From contig BQJS01000004.1 of NCBI GenBank assembly GCA_021604825.1, forward strand, positions 1-62,476: DNA of 62,476 bases. The letters are read 5' to 3'. The translations under genes were made by a program, and so were the position numbers. The notes beneath the pieces are model-generated. The model saw only the letters and a list, made by a program, of their open reading frames with translations. It ran no database searches and had not been told where the DNA came from. Below, piece by piece: positions 45,146 through 53,185 of the stretch (within the stretch, counting starts at the first letter, position 1; every line of letters begins with the position of its first letter). This DNA comes from Phycisphaerae bacterium. Its GTDB lineage: Bacteria > Planctomycetota > Phycisphaerae > UBA1845.

Positions 45146-46855
45146 ATGAAAAACTTAGCCAGTGATTCACTCGCCGGGGATCGAGTCATCAACACCCGCA
45201 AGTCGGGCGTATGGCTCCTCCATAACCCTTCCACCAACCAGGGGCAGGCGTTCGGCCACGAGCAACGCGAGGAATTGCACGTTCGAGGCATGCTTCCCTA
45301 CGCCGTCAGTTCGATCGACGATCAGGCAGAATTGATCCTCGCACAACTGCGCGCAAAAAACTCCAACCTTGAGAAATACATCCACCTCGCCAGCTTGCAC
45401 GATCGCAACGAGGTGCTGTTCTATCGCGTGCTGGTGGAGAATCTTTCCGAGTTGATGCCCATCGTCTATACACCGACGGTCGGAGAAGCCTGCCAAAAAT
45501 TCTCGCGCATTGTGCGTTCGCCGCGCGGCATCTGGCTGACCCCCGAAGACATCGACGACATGCCATCCGTCCTCCGCAACGCCCCCTTTGAAGATATCCG
45601 CCTCATCGTCGTCACGGACAACGAACGAATTCTCGGTTTGGGTGATCAGGGTTGCGGCGGGATGGGAATACCGGTCGGAAAGCTGGCTCTTTACGTCGGC
45701 GGTGCCGGGATTCACCCCTCCAAGTGTTTGCCCATCAGCCTTGATGTCGGCACGAATAATCCCAACCTACTCGATGACCCGTTGTACCTGGGTTATCCCC
45801 GTCGCCGGCTACGAGGCCGCGCTTATGACGATTTCATTGAAACCTTTGTACACGCGGTCAAAGAGGTCTTCCCGCGCGCGATCATCCAATGGGAGGATTT
45901 TCAACGCGACCGCGCCTTCGCCCTGCTCGAAGCCTATCGAATGCGGACGCCTTGCTTTAACGACGACATCCAAGGCACTGCCGCCGTAACCGCCGCCGGC
46001 GTACTCGCAGCCCTTCGCAAAACCGGTCAAACGATGGCCGAACAACGCATGCTGTTTATCGGCGCGGGTGAAGCGTGCACGGGAATCGTGCGACTCTGCG
46101 CCCTGCTGATGAAACAGGACGGTGCGACCAACGAAACGATTCGACGGTCCATGATGGCGTTTGATTCTCGCGGATTGCTACACGACGGACGCGAAGGTCT
46201 CGACAAATACAAGTCTGAGTTAGCCGTCCCGCGCGATGTGCTCGCTGAGCTGAAACTCGACAACGGCGCAAAGCTCGCGCCGCTCGACGTCATCAAAGCA
46301 TTCAAGCCAACAGTCCTGATCGGAGCCACCGCCCAACCCGGGTTGTTCACCGAAGAAATGCTCCGCGAGATGAGCAAACACACCGAGAACCCGCTCATCA
46401 TGCCGCTCAGCAACCCCAATAGTAAATCGGAATGTTCGCCATCCGAAGCCATTCGATGGACCGACGGGCGAGCCATCGTCGCCACCGGAAGCCCATTCCC
46501 CGACGTCGAATACGAAGGGCAGCGCCACATCATCGGACAAGCCAACAACGTGTTCATCTTCCCCGGCTTGGGATTGGGAGCCGCCGTTTCAGAAACCACC
46601 CAAATCACTGACGAAATGTTCGCAATCGCAGCCCGCACATTGGCGGATATCATCAAGCCTGAGCGCATAGCAGCCGGCGCAATTTACCCAGACCAAAACG
46701 ACCTGCGCCACGTCAGTCACGCCATCGCCTGCGAAGTCGTCAAATACGCCGCCGCCAACAACCTCGGCCGCCACATCGCACCAGAAGAAACGGAGGAAGC
46801 CGTCCGCAACGCGTCGTGGTATCCGAACTACGTACCTGTTTGTCGGAAGGTTTGA
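45146..46855 (+). CDS. NAD(P)-dependent malic enzyme
   Basis: Oxidative decarboxylation of malate to pyruvate. The 569-residue length and the sequence match the large malic enzyme type: VYTPTVGEACQKFSRI with the catalytic Tyr, NERILGLGDQGCGGMGIPVGKLALY, the metal-site acids in QWEDFQRDRAF and CFNDDIQGTAAVTAAG, and the nucleotide fold RMLFIGAGEACTGI. ATG 45146 comes 13 bases after the lyase gene. Together with ppc at 37 kb and fumC at 18 kb it points to active C4-C3 exchange around the citric acid cycle. Cofactor preference cannot be read with certainty. Confidence 0.93.
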   Translation: MKNLASDSLAGDRVINTRKSGVWLLHNPSTNQGQAFGHEQREELHVRGMLPYAVSSIDDQAELILAQLRAKNSNLEKYIHLASLHDRNEVLFYRVLVENLSELMPIVYTPTVGEACQKFSRIVRSPRGIWLTPEDIDDMPSVLRNAPFEDIRLIVVTDNERILGLGDQGCGGMGIPVGKLALYVGGAGIHPSKCLPISLDVGTNNPNLLDDPLYLGYPRRRLRGRAYDDFIETFVHAVKEVFPRAIIQWEDFQRDRAFALLEAYRMRTPCFNDDIQGTAAVTAAGVLAALRKTGQTMAEQRMLFIGAGEACTGIVRLCALLMKQDGATNETIRRSMMAFDSRGLLHDGREGLDKYKSELAVPRDVLAELKLDNGAKLAPLDVIKAFKPTVLIGATAQPGLFTEEMLREMSKHTENPLIMPLSNPNSKSECSPSEAIRWTDGRAIVATGSPFPDVEYEGQRHIIGQANNVFIFPGLGLGAAVSETTQITDEMFAIAARTLADIIKPERIAAGAIYPDQNDLRHVSHAIACEVVKYAAANNLGRHIAPEETEEAVRNASWYPNYVPVCRKV

Positions 46856-47014
46856 GTTTCAGCGAGCACGTCGTCTGATTCACGTACCGGAATCGCCGCG
46901 ATTTTAAGATATTCGCAAATTGAAGCAGACGCGCATCCGTGCATCAGTTGGATTCAATCGATGTCGTCGGGTAGCGCGTTGGTCTAACCTGGGGGCCGGC
47001 AACATACGATCGCA

Positions 47015-47767
47015 TCACGATTGCTGGTTCTTTTGAGCAGTAACGATCCAATTTACATCTTCCTTGTTGAGCAGCGGATTTAGAAACCGGCACTCGTGAA
47101 TTGCAACTTCCGAAAATACCAATTTCAAACAGTCGATCAAGTTGCTTTCGGGCGGATCGGCAGACCAGAACGCAAACACCCCACCGGGGTGCAGCCGTCG
47201 AACCACCAACCGCATGCTTCGCTCGGTGTAGAATGCACTATTTGATGATTGCAAAAGACAACTGGGTGAATGATCGATGTCGAGCAGAATAGCGTGGTAC
47301 GCTTGTGTACCGAAATCTTCGGGGCGCGAATCATTAGGCTTGAACAGCTCGAAAAAATCACCGAGGACAATCTTGCACCGTGGGTCGCCGAGAAGATCGC
47401 CAGACAGCGGAACCAAGCGATCATCATGCCATCGGATGACCGGCTCGAGTAACTCGATGACTGTGACGGATCGAACATGGTCAGCATCGAGGGCGGCCTT
47501 GGCGGTGTATCCGAGGCCCAATCCGCCGACCAACACATCACGGTCGACCACCTGCGCTTGGGCAACACCATCCAATGAGGCATTCTTCAAACCAATGTCA
47601 GAGAGGGCTATCTCGGCATTGTTGACCAAGCTGGACATCAGGAATTCGCCGTCGAGCTTGACTTCGAAAATCTCAGCGTGATCAAGCGACCGAATGCACC
47701 GCCGCCGAAGAATCAATTCGCCCAAGGGCGTCATTGCGTGATCCAACTCCTCAATCGATTTCGCCAT
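47015..47767 (-). CDS. Spermidine-synthase-like SAM-binding protein
   Basis: A 250-residue protein with the spermidine synthase-like fold: LGELILRRRCIRSLDHAEIFEVKLDGEFLMSS at the N-terminus, nucleotide motif DVLVGGLGLGYTAKAALDADHVRSVTVIELLEPVI, CKIVLGDFFELF and HAILLDIDHSP. The substrate-binding GDG/DSSDP signature of true polyamine synthases is changed (LDIDHSP), so a polyamine role is doubtful; a methyltransferase or small-molecule aminopropyl-type transferase is possible. It is convergent with the malic enzyme gene and 136 bases downstream of the RpiR gene on the same strand. Confidence 0.78.
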   Translation of the reverse strand: MAKSIEELDHAMTPLGELILRRRCIRSLDHAEIFEVKLDGEFLMSSLVNNAEIALSDIGLKNASLDGVAQAQVVDRDVLVGGLGLGYTAKAALDADHVRSVTVIELLEPVIRWHDDRLVPLSGDLLGDPRCKIVLGDFFELFKPNDSRPEDFGTQAYHAILLDIDHSPSCLLQSSNSAFYTERSMRLVVRRLHPGGVFAFWSADPPESNLIDCLKLVFSEVAIHECRFLNPLLNKEDVNWIVTAQKNQQS

Positions 47768-47903
47768 GGAATCGCCTTTCCACTGATGCTGTGTGCAGCC
47801 ACGACATCGATGGCTTGAAAAAGATCGTCAAACCCGAGACGCTTCGATCTTGTTTTGGACTTTGTCTGGATGGGCCTGTACGCCCATGCATTTTGGGCCC
47901 CCG

Positions 47904-48773
47904 TTATGTTTCATTGGAGATGCCCCGCACATCGTCGACGAACGTCCCTGTCGCTTGCCAAAGAGATTCCAGACGATCGATTCGTTCGCGGGCCGCATCG
48001 CCCAATAGTACCGCCGCCCGCGCGACGATGAGTTCGGCTGCGACGACCGCGGGCACAGAGCTGTCGAACGGTCCGACTGCCGGAATCTTCAGGTGTCCCC
48101 AGGCGTGCGCGATTTGGGCGAGCGGTGACAGTGGACCATCCGTGATCGCCAGGATGGTGACGCCGACGTCTGCCAATGCCCGAGCTGCGGTGATTGCATG
48201 ACGGCGGTATCGTCGAAAATCGAACACGACGGCTGCTTCACCCGCGCCCGCACCGGCCAAGTCCCTCCCCATGGCGTGCTCGGTCACAAGTCGAACATCT
48301 GATCGGAGCATGGAAAGCCCGGAGTACAACTTGTGGGCACCCGCCAATGATGTCTCACCCGAAAGGATCCAGACGTGACCGGCTTCGACCATCGGCTTGA
48401 CGAGCGAATCCAACCGCTCCTCGGTCAGCGAATCGAACACGCCATCGATCGCGTCGTGCAGGGAACGTCGTAGCGGTCCCGTCTCCTGTTGCTGCCGAAT
48501 TCGGTGGGTGGGTCGGGAAAGCTGGCTCGAAACCTGGTCCCGCTGCTGCGCCTGAAGGTCCGAGTAGCCCTCGAACCCCAGCTTCATCGCAAACCGCACA
48601 ATCGAAGGCCGGCTCGTTCCGACATGGTCGGCCAGGTCCGAAACCGTCCCAAATGCCAGCAACGTAGGGTTTTCGACGACCGCCGCAGCGATTCGACGCT
48701 CGGTGCGGGTCAGGCGGTCGCCGGCAGTTGCGATGAGATCGTGGATCGACAACGAGAACACTCCGATGGTCAT
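47904..48773 (-). CDS. RpiR-family transcriptional regulator
   Basis: A 289-residue regulator from ATG 48773; the frame continues upstream to 49088 but that part is antisense to the aminomutase gene. The N-terminal helix-turn-helix reads LIATAGDRLTRTERRIAAAVVENPTLLAFGTVSDLADHVGTSRPSIVRFAMKLGFEGYSDL, and the C-terminal SIS domain (about 125-270) includes GHVWILSGETSLAGAHKLYSGL and AAVVFDFRRYRRHAITAARALADVGVTILAITDGPLSPLA. SIS domains usually sense phosphosugars; a different effector is possible here. It is divergent from the aminomutase operon by 81 bases and is its likely regulator. Confidence 0.92.
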   Translation of the reverse strand: MTIGVFSLSIHDLIATAGDRLTRTERRIAAAVVENPTLLAFGTVSDLADHVGTSRPSIVRFAMKLGFEGYSDLQAQQRDQVSSQLSRPTHRIRQQQETGPLRRSLHDAIDGVFDSLTEERLDSLVKPMVEAGHVWILSGETSLAGAHKLYSGLSMLRSDVRLVTEHAMGRDLAGAGAGEAAVVFDFRRYRRHAITAARALADVGVTILAITDGPLSPLAQIAHAWGHLKIPAVGPFDSSVPAVVAAELIVARAAVLLGDAARERIDRLESLWQATGTFVDDVRGISNET

Positions 48774-48775
48774 TT

Positions 48776-48815
48776 TGTTGCAAACGCGCACGCAAAGTGT
48801 ACAATATGTTACAAA
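48776..48815 (+). promoter_or_regulatory. Aminomutase-operon promoter with candidate RpiR operators
   Basis: TTGCAA (48778-48783) and TACAAT (48800-48805) with a 16-base spacer form a good sigma-70-type promoter toward the aminomutase gene. TGTTGCAAA (48776-48784) and TGTTACAAA (48807-48815) are near-identical direct repeats 31 bases apart, about three helical turns, bracketing the promoter. They are the best operator candidates for the divergent RpiR regulator. The first touches the start of the regulator gene, so autoregulation is likely. Confidence 0.6.
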
Positions 48816-48854
48816 GAGTTCCACAAAAATCGAGTCTGGCCCGGAGTCCTTTTC

Positions 48855-50321
48855 ATGATTCAGAATCTCAAACACGTACCCACCGCGCGCGAACAGGCAT
48901 TTCTCGATACCGTCGAGGACACCAAATACCAGCGCGATATCATCAACGGACTTTCGCCGTTCTTCGATGAAAAGGCACCGGAGGACATGCTGCATTTTTA
49001 CTCCAACGATGAGGTCGTCGCCCTCCGCGTGCTCAAAGGAACCGAGCGCGATGTCGAGCAGCGCATGCCCGTGAAGATGACCCGCCACTATTACGAGTTG
49101 GCCAAGAATTCCGCAGCGATCAGCCGGATCGTCAAAGCGAGTCCGGACGAGACCGACAACCTTCAGGGTTCCGAAGATCCCGGTTACCAGATGGATTATT
49201 CACCGGTCGAGGGGCTGCTGCACAAGTACGAAATGGGTTTGATGTACGTCATTTCGACTTGCTCTGCGCACTGTCGATTTTGCTACCGCGAAGAACTCAT
49301 CGCCCGAAAAGAAATCGAACGGCAAGACGGTACTGTCGCCAAGAAGGGTTTGGCGCAGATTCCTGAGATCGTTGCGTACATCAAAGAAACCAACGCCATC
49401 ATCGAAGCCAACGGCGGACGCCACCCCGAAACCGGGCGCGAAAAACTTCGCGAGATTCTGCTCTCGGGCGGTGACGCGATGGTCCTGAGCAATTCCAAAC
49501 TCGCAGCATGGTTCGGCGCGCTCGCCGAAGCCGGCGTTGAATCCATCCGCGTCGGCACGAAGGAGTTGGCGTTCTACCCACAACGTTTCGACAACACATT
49601 CCTGGAAATGCTCGACAGATTCCACGAAACCTACCCGCAGGTAGGGATGCACTTTATGCTGCACTTCCAGCATCCCGACGAAATCCTCGCCAAAGATGCC
49701 GATGGCAACTACATCGAGGATGAAAAAGGATTCAAGCAGTGGATACCGGAGACCGGTAAGGCGATGCGCGGGCTTGTTTCCCGTGGGTGGCTCACCGTTG
49801 AAAACCAAGCCCCCATCATCAAGGGCATCAACGACGATGCCGATGCGCTCCGCATCCTTCAGCGTGAATTCAAGCGTGCAGGCGGCGAAAATCACTACTT
49901 CTTCTGCGGTCGTGATATCGTTGCATACAAGGCATTCAACATCCCCATCGAAGAGGCGTGGAATGTCCTCAACACATCGCAGCGGGGATTGTCCGGTGTC
50001 GAATGCCATGCCAAACTTTCGATCACCCACTACAAAGGCAAAACCGAAGTGGCGGCAGTCACCAACGAACCGATCCCCGGTCTGCCGGGTTCTGAAAATG
50101 GCGTCGTGATTTTCAAGATCCTTCGCAATGCCGGCAGCGCGCCGGATCGAGGCAAAGTTTGTATCGTCGGTCGCAATCCGAAAGCGGTCTGGTTTGACGA
50201 TTACGAAGACCGCGTGCTCTTCGATGAAGCCGGCTTGTACAATTACAACCGTGTCAAGAAAGCGGGCGAAGCTCCGACCAGCGATCCAACGCCCGCCAAA
50301 CGGCCAGGATGCGCGGGATGA
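48855..50321 (+). CDS. Lysine-2,3-aminomutase-like radical SAM enzyme (KamA family)
   Basis: About 488 residues from ATG 48855 with GGAG upstream. The radical SAM cluster is bound by Cys136, Cys140 and Cys143 in STCSAHCRFCYREE, followed by LLSGGDAMV (205-207 GGD) and HFQHPDE. KamA-family enzymes use SAM, a [4Fe-4S] cluster and PLP to move an amino group from C2 to C3. The wording here differs from classical lysine 2,3-aminomutase, whose cluster motif is, from memory, CSMYCRHCTRR. Of the two Asp residues that hold the lysine side-chain amine, one may be kept (FFCGRD) while the other appears replaced (KLSITHYKG), so the substrate may not be lysine. It is the first gene of a coupled operon. Confidence 0.88.
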   Translation: MIQNLKHVPTAREQAFLDTVEDTKYQRDIINGLSPFFDEKAPEDMLHFYSNDEVVALRVLKGTERDVEQRMPVKMTRHYYELAKNSAAISRIVKASPDETDNLQGSEDPGYQMDYSPVEGLLHKYEMGLMYVISTCSAHCRFCYREELIARKEIERQDGTVAKKGLAQIPEIVAYIKETNAIIEANGGRHPETGREKLREILLSGGDAMVLSNSKLAAWFGALAEAGVESIRVGTKELAFYPQRFDNTFLEMLDRFHETYPQVGMHFMLHFQHPDEILAKDADGNYIEDEKGFKQWIPETGKAMRGLVSRGWLTVENQAPIIKGINDDADALRILQREFKRAGGENHYFFCGRDIVAYKAFNIPIEEAWNVLNTSQRGLSGVECHAKLSITHYKGKTEVAAVTNEPIPGLPGSENGVVIFKILRNAGSAPDRGKVCIVGRNPKAVWFDDYEDRVLFDEAGLYNYNRVKKAGEAPTSDPTPAKRPGCAG

Positions 50322-51028
50322 TCGACAAGCGTGTGAACACCGCACATGAAGCGGTCGCCGACGTTTTCGACGGTGCGGCGATCATGATCGGCGGGTTCGG
50401 TGAAGCAGGTAGTCCGGTCGAGTTGCTCCACGCGCTCATTGATCAAGGTGCATCCGACCTGACGATCATCAGCAACAACACCGGTTCCGGCGAGGTTGGA
50501 CTGGCAGCCCTAATCAAAGCCGGGCGGGTGTCGAAGGCGATCTGCTCGTACCCGCGAACCGCGAATTCAACCGTGTTTACAGAGTTATATCGCAGCGGCC
50601 GCATCGAACTCGAATTGGTTCCGCAAGGCACGTTGGCTGAGCGCATTCGTTGCGGAGGCGCAGGCGTGCCAGCGTTCTACACCGCGACGGCTGTCGGTAC
50701 GCCACTGGCTGAGGGCAAGGAACTTCGCGAGTTTGAAGGCAAACAATACGTGATGGAACGAGGCCTTCGAGCGGACTTTACGATTATCAAGGCGCGCACG
50801 GCCGACATTCACGGCAACCTGCTCTACAACAAGACAGCCCGCAACTTCGCGCCGATCATGGCCACGGCTTCGGATTGCACGATCGTCCAGGTGCAGGATG
50901 TCGTCGAAGCCGGCGACATCGACCCTGAAATCATCGTGACGCCAGGACTCTTTGTAGATCGCGTCGTTCAAGTCGCAGAACCAGCCCACGAATCAGAACT
51001 CGTCGCCTCGGGAGCCACCTACCCATGA
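50318..51028 (+). CDS. 3-oxoacid CoA-transferase subunit A (PcaI/ScoA-like)
   Basis: A 236-residue subunit starting MIDKRVNTAHEAVADVFDGAAIMIGGFGEAGSP, which is typical of 3-oxoadipate and succinyl-CoA:3-oxoacid CoA-transferases; a start at 50309 is also possible. LELVPQGTLAERIRCGGAGVPAFYT and KTARNFAPIMATA are family signatures. ATG 50318 overlaps the aminomutase stop as ATGA, so translation is coupled. Together with the next gene it activates a beta-keto acid with CoA from succinyl-CoA or a similar donor. The PcaI-like wording (CSYPR, AFYTATAVGTPLAEGKE) suggests a dicarboxylic or otherwise polar keto acid, but this is not decisive. Confidence 0.92.
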   Translation: MIDKRVNTAHEAVADVFDGAAIMIGGFGEAGSPVELLHALIDQGASDLTIISNNTGSGEVGLAALIKAGRVSKAICSYPRTANSTVFTELYRSGRIELELVPQGTLAERIRCGGAGVPAFYTATAVGTPLAEGKELREFEGKQYVMERGLRADFTIIKARTADIHGNLLYNKTARNFAPIMATASDCTIVQVQDVVEAGDIDPEIIVTPGLFVDRVVQVAEPAHESELVASGATYP

Positions 51029-51708
51029 CCAGCATTGATCCAAAGGCGGGCAGGTCGCGTGAAGAGATGGCCGCCCGACTTGCCCAAGACATTCCCAATG
51101 GGTCGTACGTGAATCTTGGCATCGGCATTCCCGAACTCGTTGCCAAATTCGTACCCGAGGGCAAGACATTCATCTACCATACCGAGAATGGCTTGATTGG
51201 CATGGGCCCGTCGCCAGAAGCGGGGCAGGGCGATCCCGAACTCATCAATGCCGGTAAGCGTCAAGTTACCGCGATGCCGGGGGCTGCATACTTCCATCAC
51301 GCTGACAGTTTCGTCATGATTCGCGGCGGACACATCGATCTGTGTGTCCTCGGCGCGCTGCAAGTTGCGCAAAATGGCGACCTTGCGAATTGGTCAACCG
51401 GTCAACCCGACGCAATACCTGCGGTTGGCGGTGCAATGGACCTCGTCGCGGGCGTCAAGTCGATCTACGTCATCACGCAGCACTCCACCAAACAGGGCGA
51501 GCCCAAACTCGTCGAATCATGTACGTATCCACTAACCGGACTTGGGGTCGTCGACCGAATCTACACAAACCTCGCGGTCATCGACGTTACACCGGACGGG
51601 TTTGCCGTCACCGAACTCAGCCCGGGTGTCGATTTTGAAGATGTCCAAAACCAAACCGGCGCTTCACTCAGCGACATTCGCGAAAGCGCGACGGCAGGCA
51701 AGAAATGA
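51025..51708 (+). CDS. 3-oxoacid CoA-transferase subunit B (PcaJ/ScoB-like)
   Basis: A 227-residue catalytic subunit. YVNLGIGIPELVAKFVPEGKTFIYHTENGLIGMGP includes the active-site Glu in the ENG motif, and DLCVLGALQVAQNGDLANWSTG is a further family signature. It overlaps subunit A by four bases (ATGA) and the aminotransferase gene by four bases (ATGA), giving three tightly coupled joints in a row. The partner subunit and the neighbours make a role in activating the keto acid formed by the aminotransferase the simplest reading. Confidence 0.93.
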   Translation: MTSIDPKAGRSREEMAARLAQDIPNGSYVNLGIGIPELVAKFVPEGKTFIYHTENGLIGMGPSPEAGQGDPELINAGKRQVTAMPGAAYFHHADSFVMIRGGHIDLCVLGALQVAQNGDLANWSTGQPDAIPAVGGAMDLVAGVKSIYVITQHSTKQGEPKLVESCTYPLTGLGVVDRIYTNLAVIDVTPDGFAVTELSPGVDFEDVQNQTGASLSDIRESATAGKK

Positions 51709-53027
51709 ACACACAAACCGATCTTTCTCGTTCCGCAGAACTTTATGCTCGGGCGGAAAAAGTTCTACCGGGCGGCGTCTCGCGAAACTCCATTATCCGA
51801 TCACCATATCCACCGTACGTAGCCTATGGCAAAGGCTGCCGCGTCACCGACATTGACGGTGTGACACGCATCGACTTCTCAAACAACATGGCCTCCCTCA
51901 TCCACGGACACGCCCATCCCGAGATTGTTCGGGTCGTCAATGAGCAGATGGCCCGCGGCTCAGCATTCATGATGGCAACCGAAGCCGAGGTCGTATACGC
52001 AGAACACCTTTGCTCGCGATCACCGTCGTTCGACATGCTTCGTTTTGTGAATTCGGGCACCGAAGCCATCATGGTCGCAATCAAAGCCAGCCGTGCGTTT
52101 ACTGGGAAATCCAAGGTCGCAAAAGTTGAAGGCGCATACCATGGGGGATACGACTACGCGGAAGTTTCGCAAGCGCCCACGCCAGACACATGGGGCAGCG
52201 ACGACAAGCCGCACTCCGTTCCGCTAGTATTCGGCACACCTGAGTCGGCGCTGCGCGATGTCGTCATCATCCCCTTTAACAACACCGACCGCGCGATCAA
52301 CATCCTCAACGAACACGCCCACGAAGTCGCGTGTGTCCTACTCGATCTCATGCCGCACCGCGTAGGACTGAACCCCGTCAAGCCGGAATACCTTGAGGCA
52401 ATTCGGAAATGGGCTACCGAGCACAACGCGCTTCTCGTTCTCGACGAGGTCATCACATTCCGATCAGAGTATGGCGGGCTACAAACCCGTTACGGTGTCA
52501 CGCCCGATCTCACCGCGCTTGGCAAGATGATCGGTGGGGGCTTCCCCGTTGGTGCAGTCGCGGGCCGGGCTGAAGTCATGGACGTTCTCAACCCCAAGTC
52601 CCACAAGTTTCTGTTTCCGCACTCGGGTACTTTCTCCGCCAACCCCATCTCCACGTCGGCGGGCATCACCGCTATGAAACTATTCGATCACAAAGAGATC
52701 GCTCGTCTCAACGCGCTGACGGACCGTGCTATCGAAGGGATCAGCAAGGCCATCGCATCTACCGGCGCTCGTGCGAGCGTCACCGGCGGCGGCTCGATGT
52801 TGCGCGTCCATATGAAGGAAGAACCCCCGCACAACTTTCGCGAAGCATTTAACAATGATGCCGAAAAGAAGCGTCTGACCACGCTGCTAGATCATATGTT
52901 CGATGAAGGGTTTTTGATGATCAACACTTGCTCGGCAACACTCTCAACCCCCATGACTGAAAACGAGATCGATGCCCTCGTCGCCACCATGGAATCCGGC
53001 ATGGCAAAGATCGCCTCGATGCCATAG
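51705..53027 (+). CDS. Class III aminotransferase (HemL-like; candidate beta-amino acid transaminase)
   Basis: A 440-residue PLP enzyme. Motifs are AEKVLPGGVSRNSI at the N-terminus, HPEIVRVVNEQ, FVNSGTEAIMVAIKASRAFTG, KVEGAYHGGYD, LVLDEVITFR and the Schiff-base Lys274 in ALGKMIGGGFPVGAVAGR. It resembles glutamate-1-semialdehyde 2,1-aminomutase, but location in a catabolic operon, not with heme genes, argues against HemL. Known beta-phenylalanine and other beta-amino acid transaminases belong to this subgroup, which fits a substrate made by the 2,3-aminomutase upstream. It is the last gene of the operon; copy 3 of the palindromic element follows. Confidence 0.88.
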   Translation: MNTQTDLSRSAELYARAEKVLPGGVSRNSIIRSPYPPYVAYGKGCRVTDIDGVTRIDFSNNMASLIHGHAHPEIVRVVNEQMARGSAFMMATEAEVVYAEHLCSRSPSFDMLRFVNSGTEAIMVAIKASRAFTGKSKVAKVEGAYHGGYDYAEVSQAPTPDTWGSDDKPHSVPLVFGTPESALRDVVIIPFNNTDRAINILNEHAHEVACVLLDLMPHRVGLNPVKPEYLEAIRKWATEHNALLVLDEVITFRSEYGGLQTRYGVTPDLTALGKMIGGGFPVGAVAGRAEVMDVLNPKSHKFLFPHSGTFSANPISTSAGITAMKLFDHKEIARLNALTDRAIEGISKAIASTGARASVTGGGSMLRVHMKEEPPHNFREAFNNDAEKKRLTTLLDHMFDEGFLMINTCSATLSTPMTENEIDALVATMESGMAKIASMP

Positions 53028-53086
53028 CGTTGAGCAATGCCCAAGTTTTGCGTCACAATTACTTGGATAACAGAGTCTACGGACTT

Positions 53087-53149
53087 GTGCCACTGCTCTG
53101 TGAGCGGTGCTCTTTAACGAATGGCCAACCGCTAACAGAGTAGCGGCAC
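53087..53149. repeat. Inverted-pair palindromic element, copy 3 (degenerate)
   Basis: The left arm 53087-53109 differs from copy 1 by one base (still pairing through G-T). The right arm 53127-53149 differs at five positions but still folds, in a shifted register, as CCGCTA 53129-53134 with TAGCGG 53141-53146. The centre is shorter (17 bases). It lies 59 bases after the aminotransferase stop, in the convergent gap with the thiolase gene. Confidence 0.8.
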
Positions 53150-53185
53150 GGCACCGCTCTTTGAACGCGCATTAGCGCAAGAGCT

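Noticed and set aside
48489..48854. N-terminal extension of the aminomutase
   Set aside because: It overlaps the RpiR gene antisense; ATG 48855 has a good ribosome site and the extension has no domain.
48774..49088. N-terminal extension of the RpiR regulator
   Set aside because: It overlaps the aminomutase coding sequence on the other strand; the ATG at 48773 starts the conserved domain.
51705..53027. Assignment as HemL (glutamate-1-semialdehyde aminomutase)
   Set aside because: The fold is shared, but the gene is coupled to CoA-transferase and aminomutase genes and no tetrapyrrole genes are near; a catabolic transaminase is more likely.
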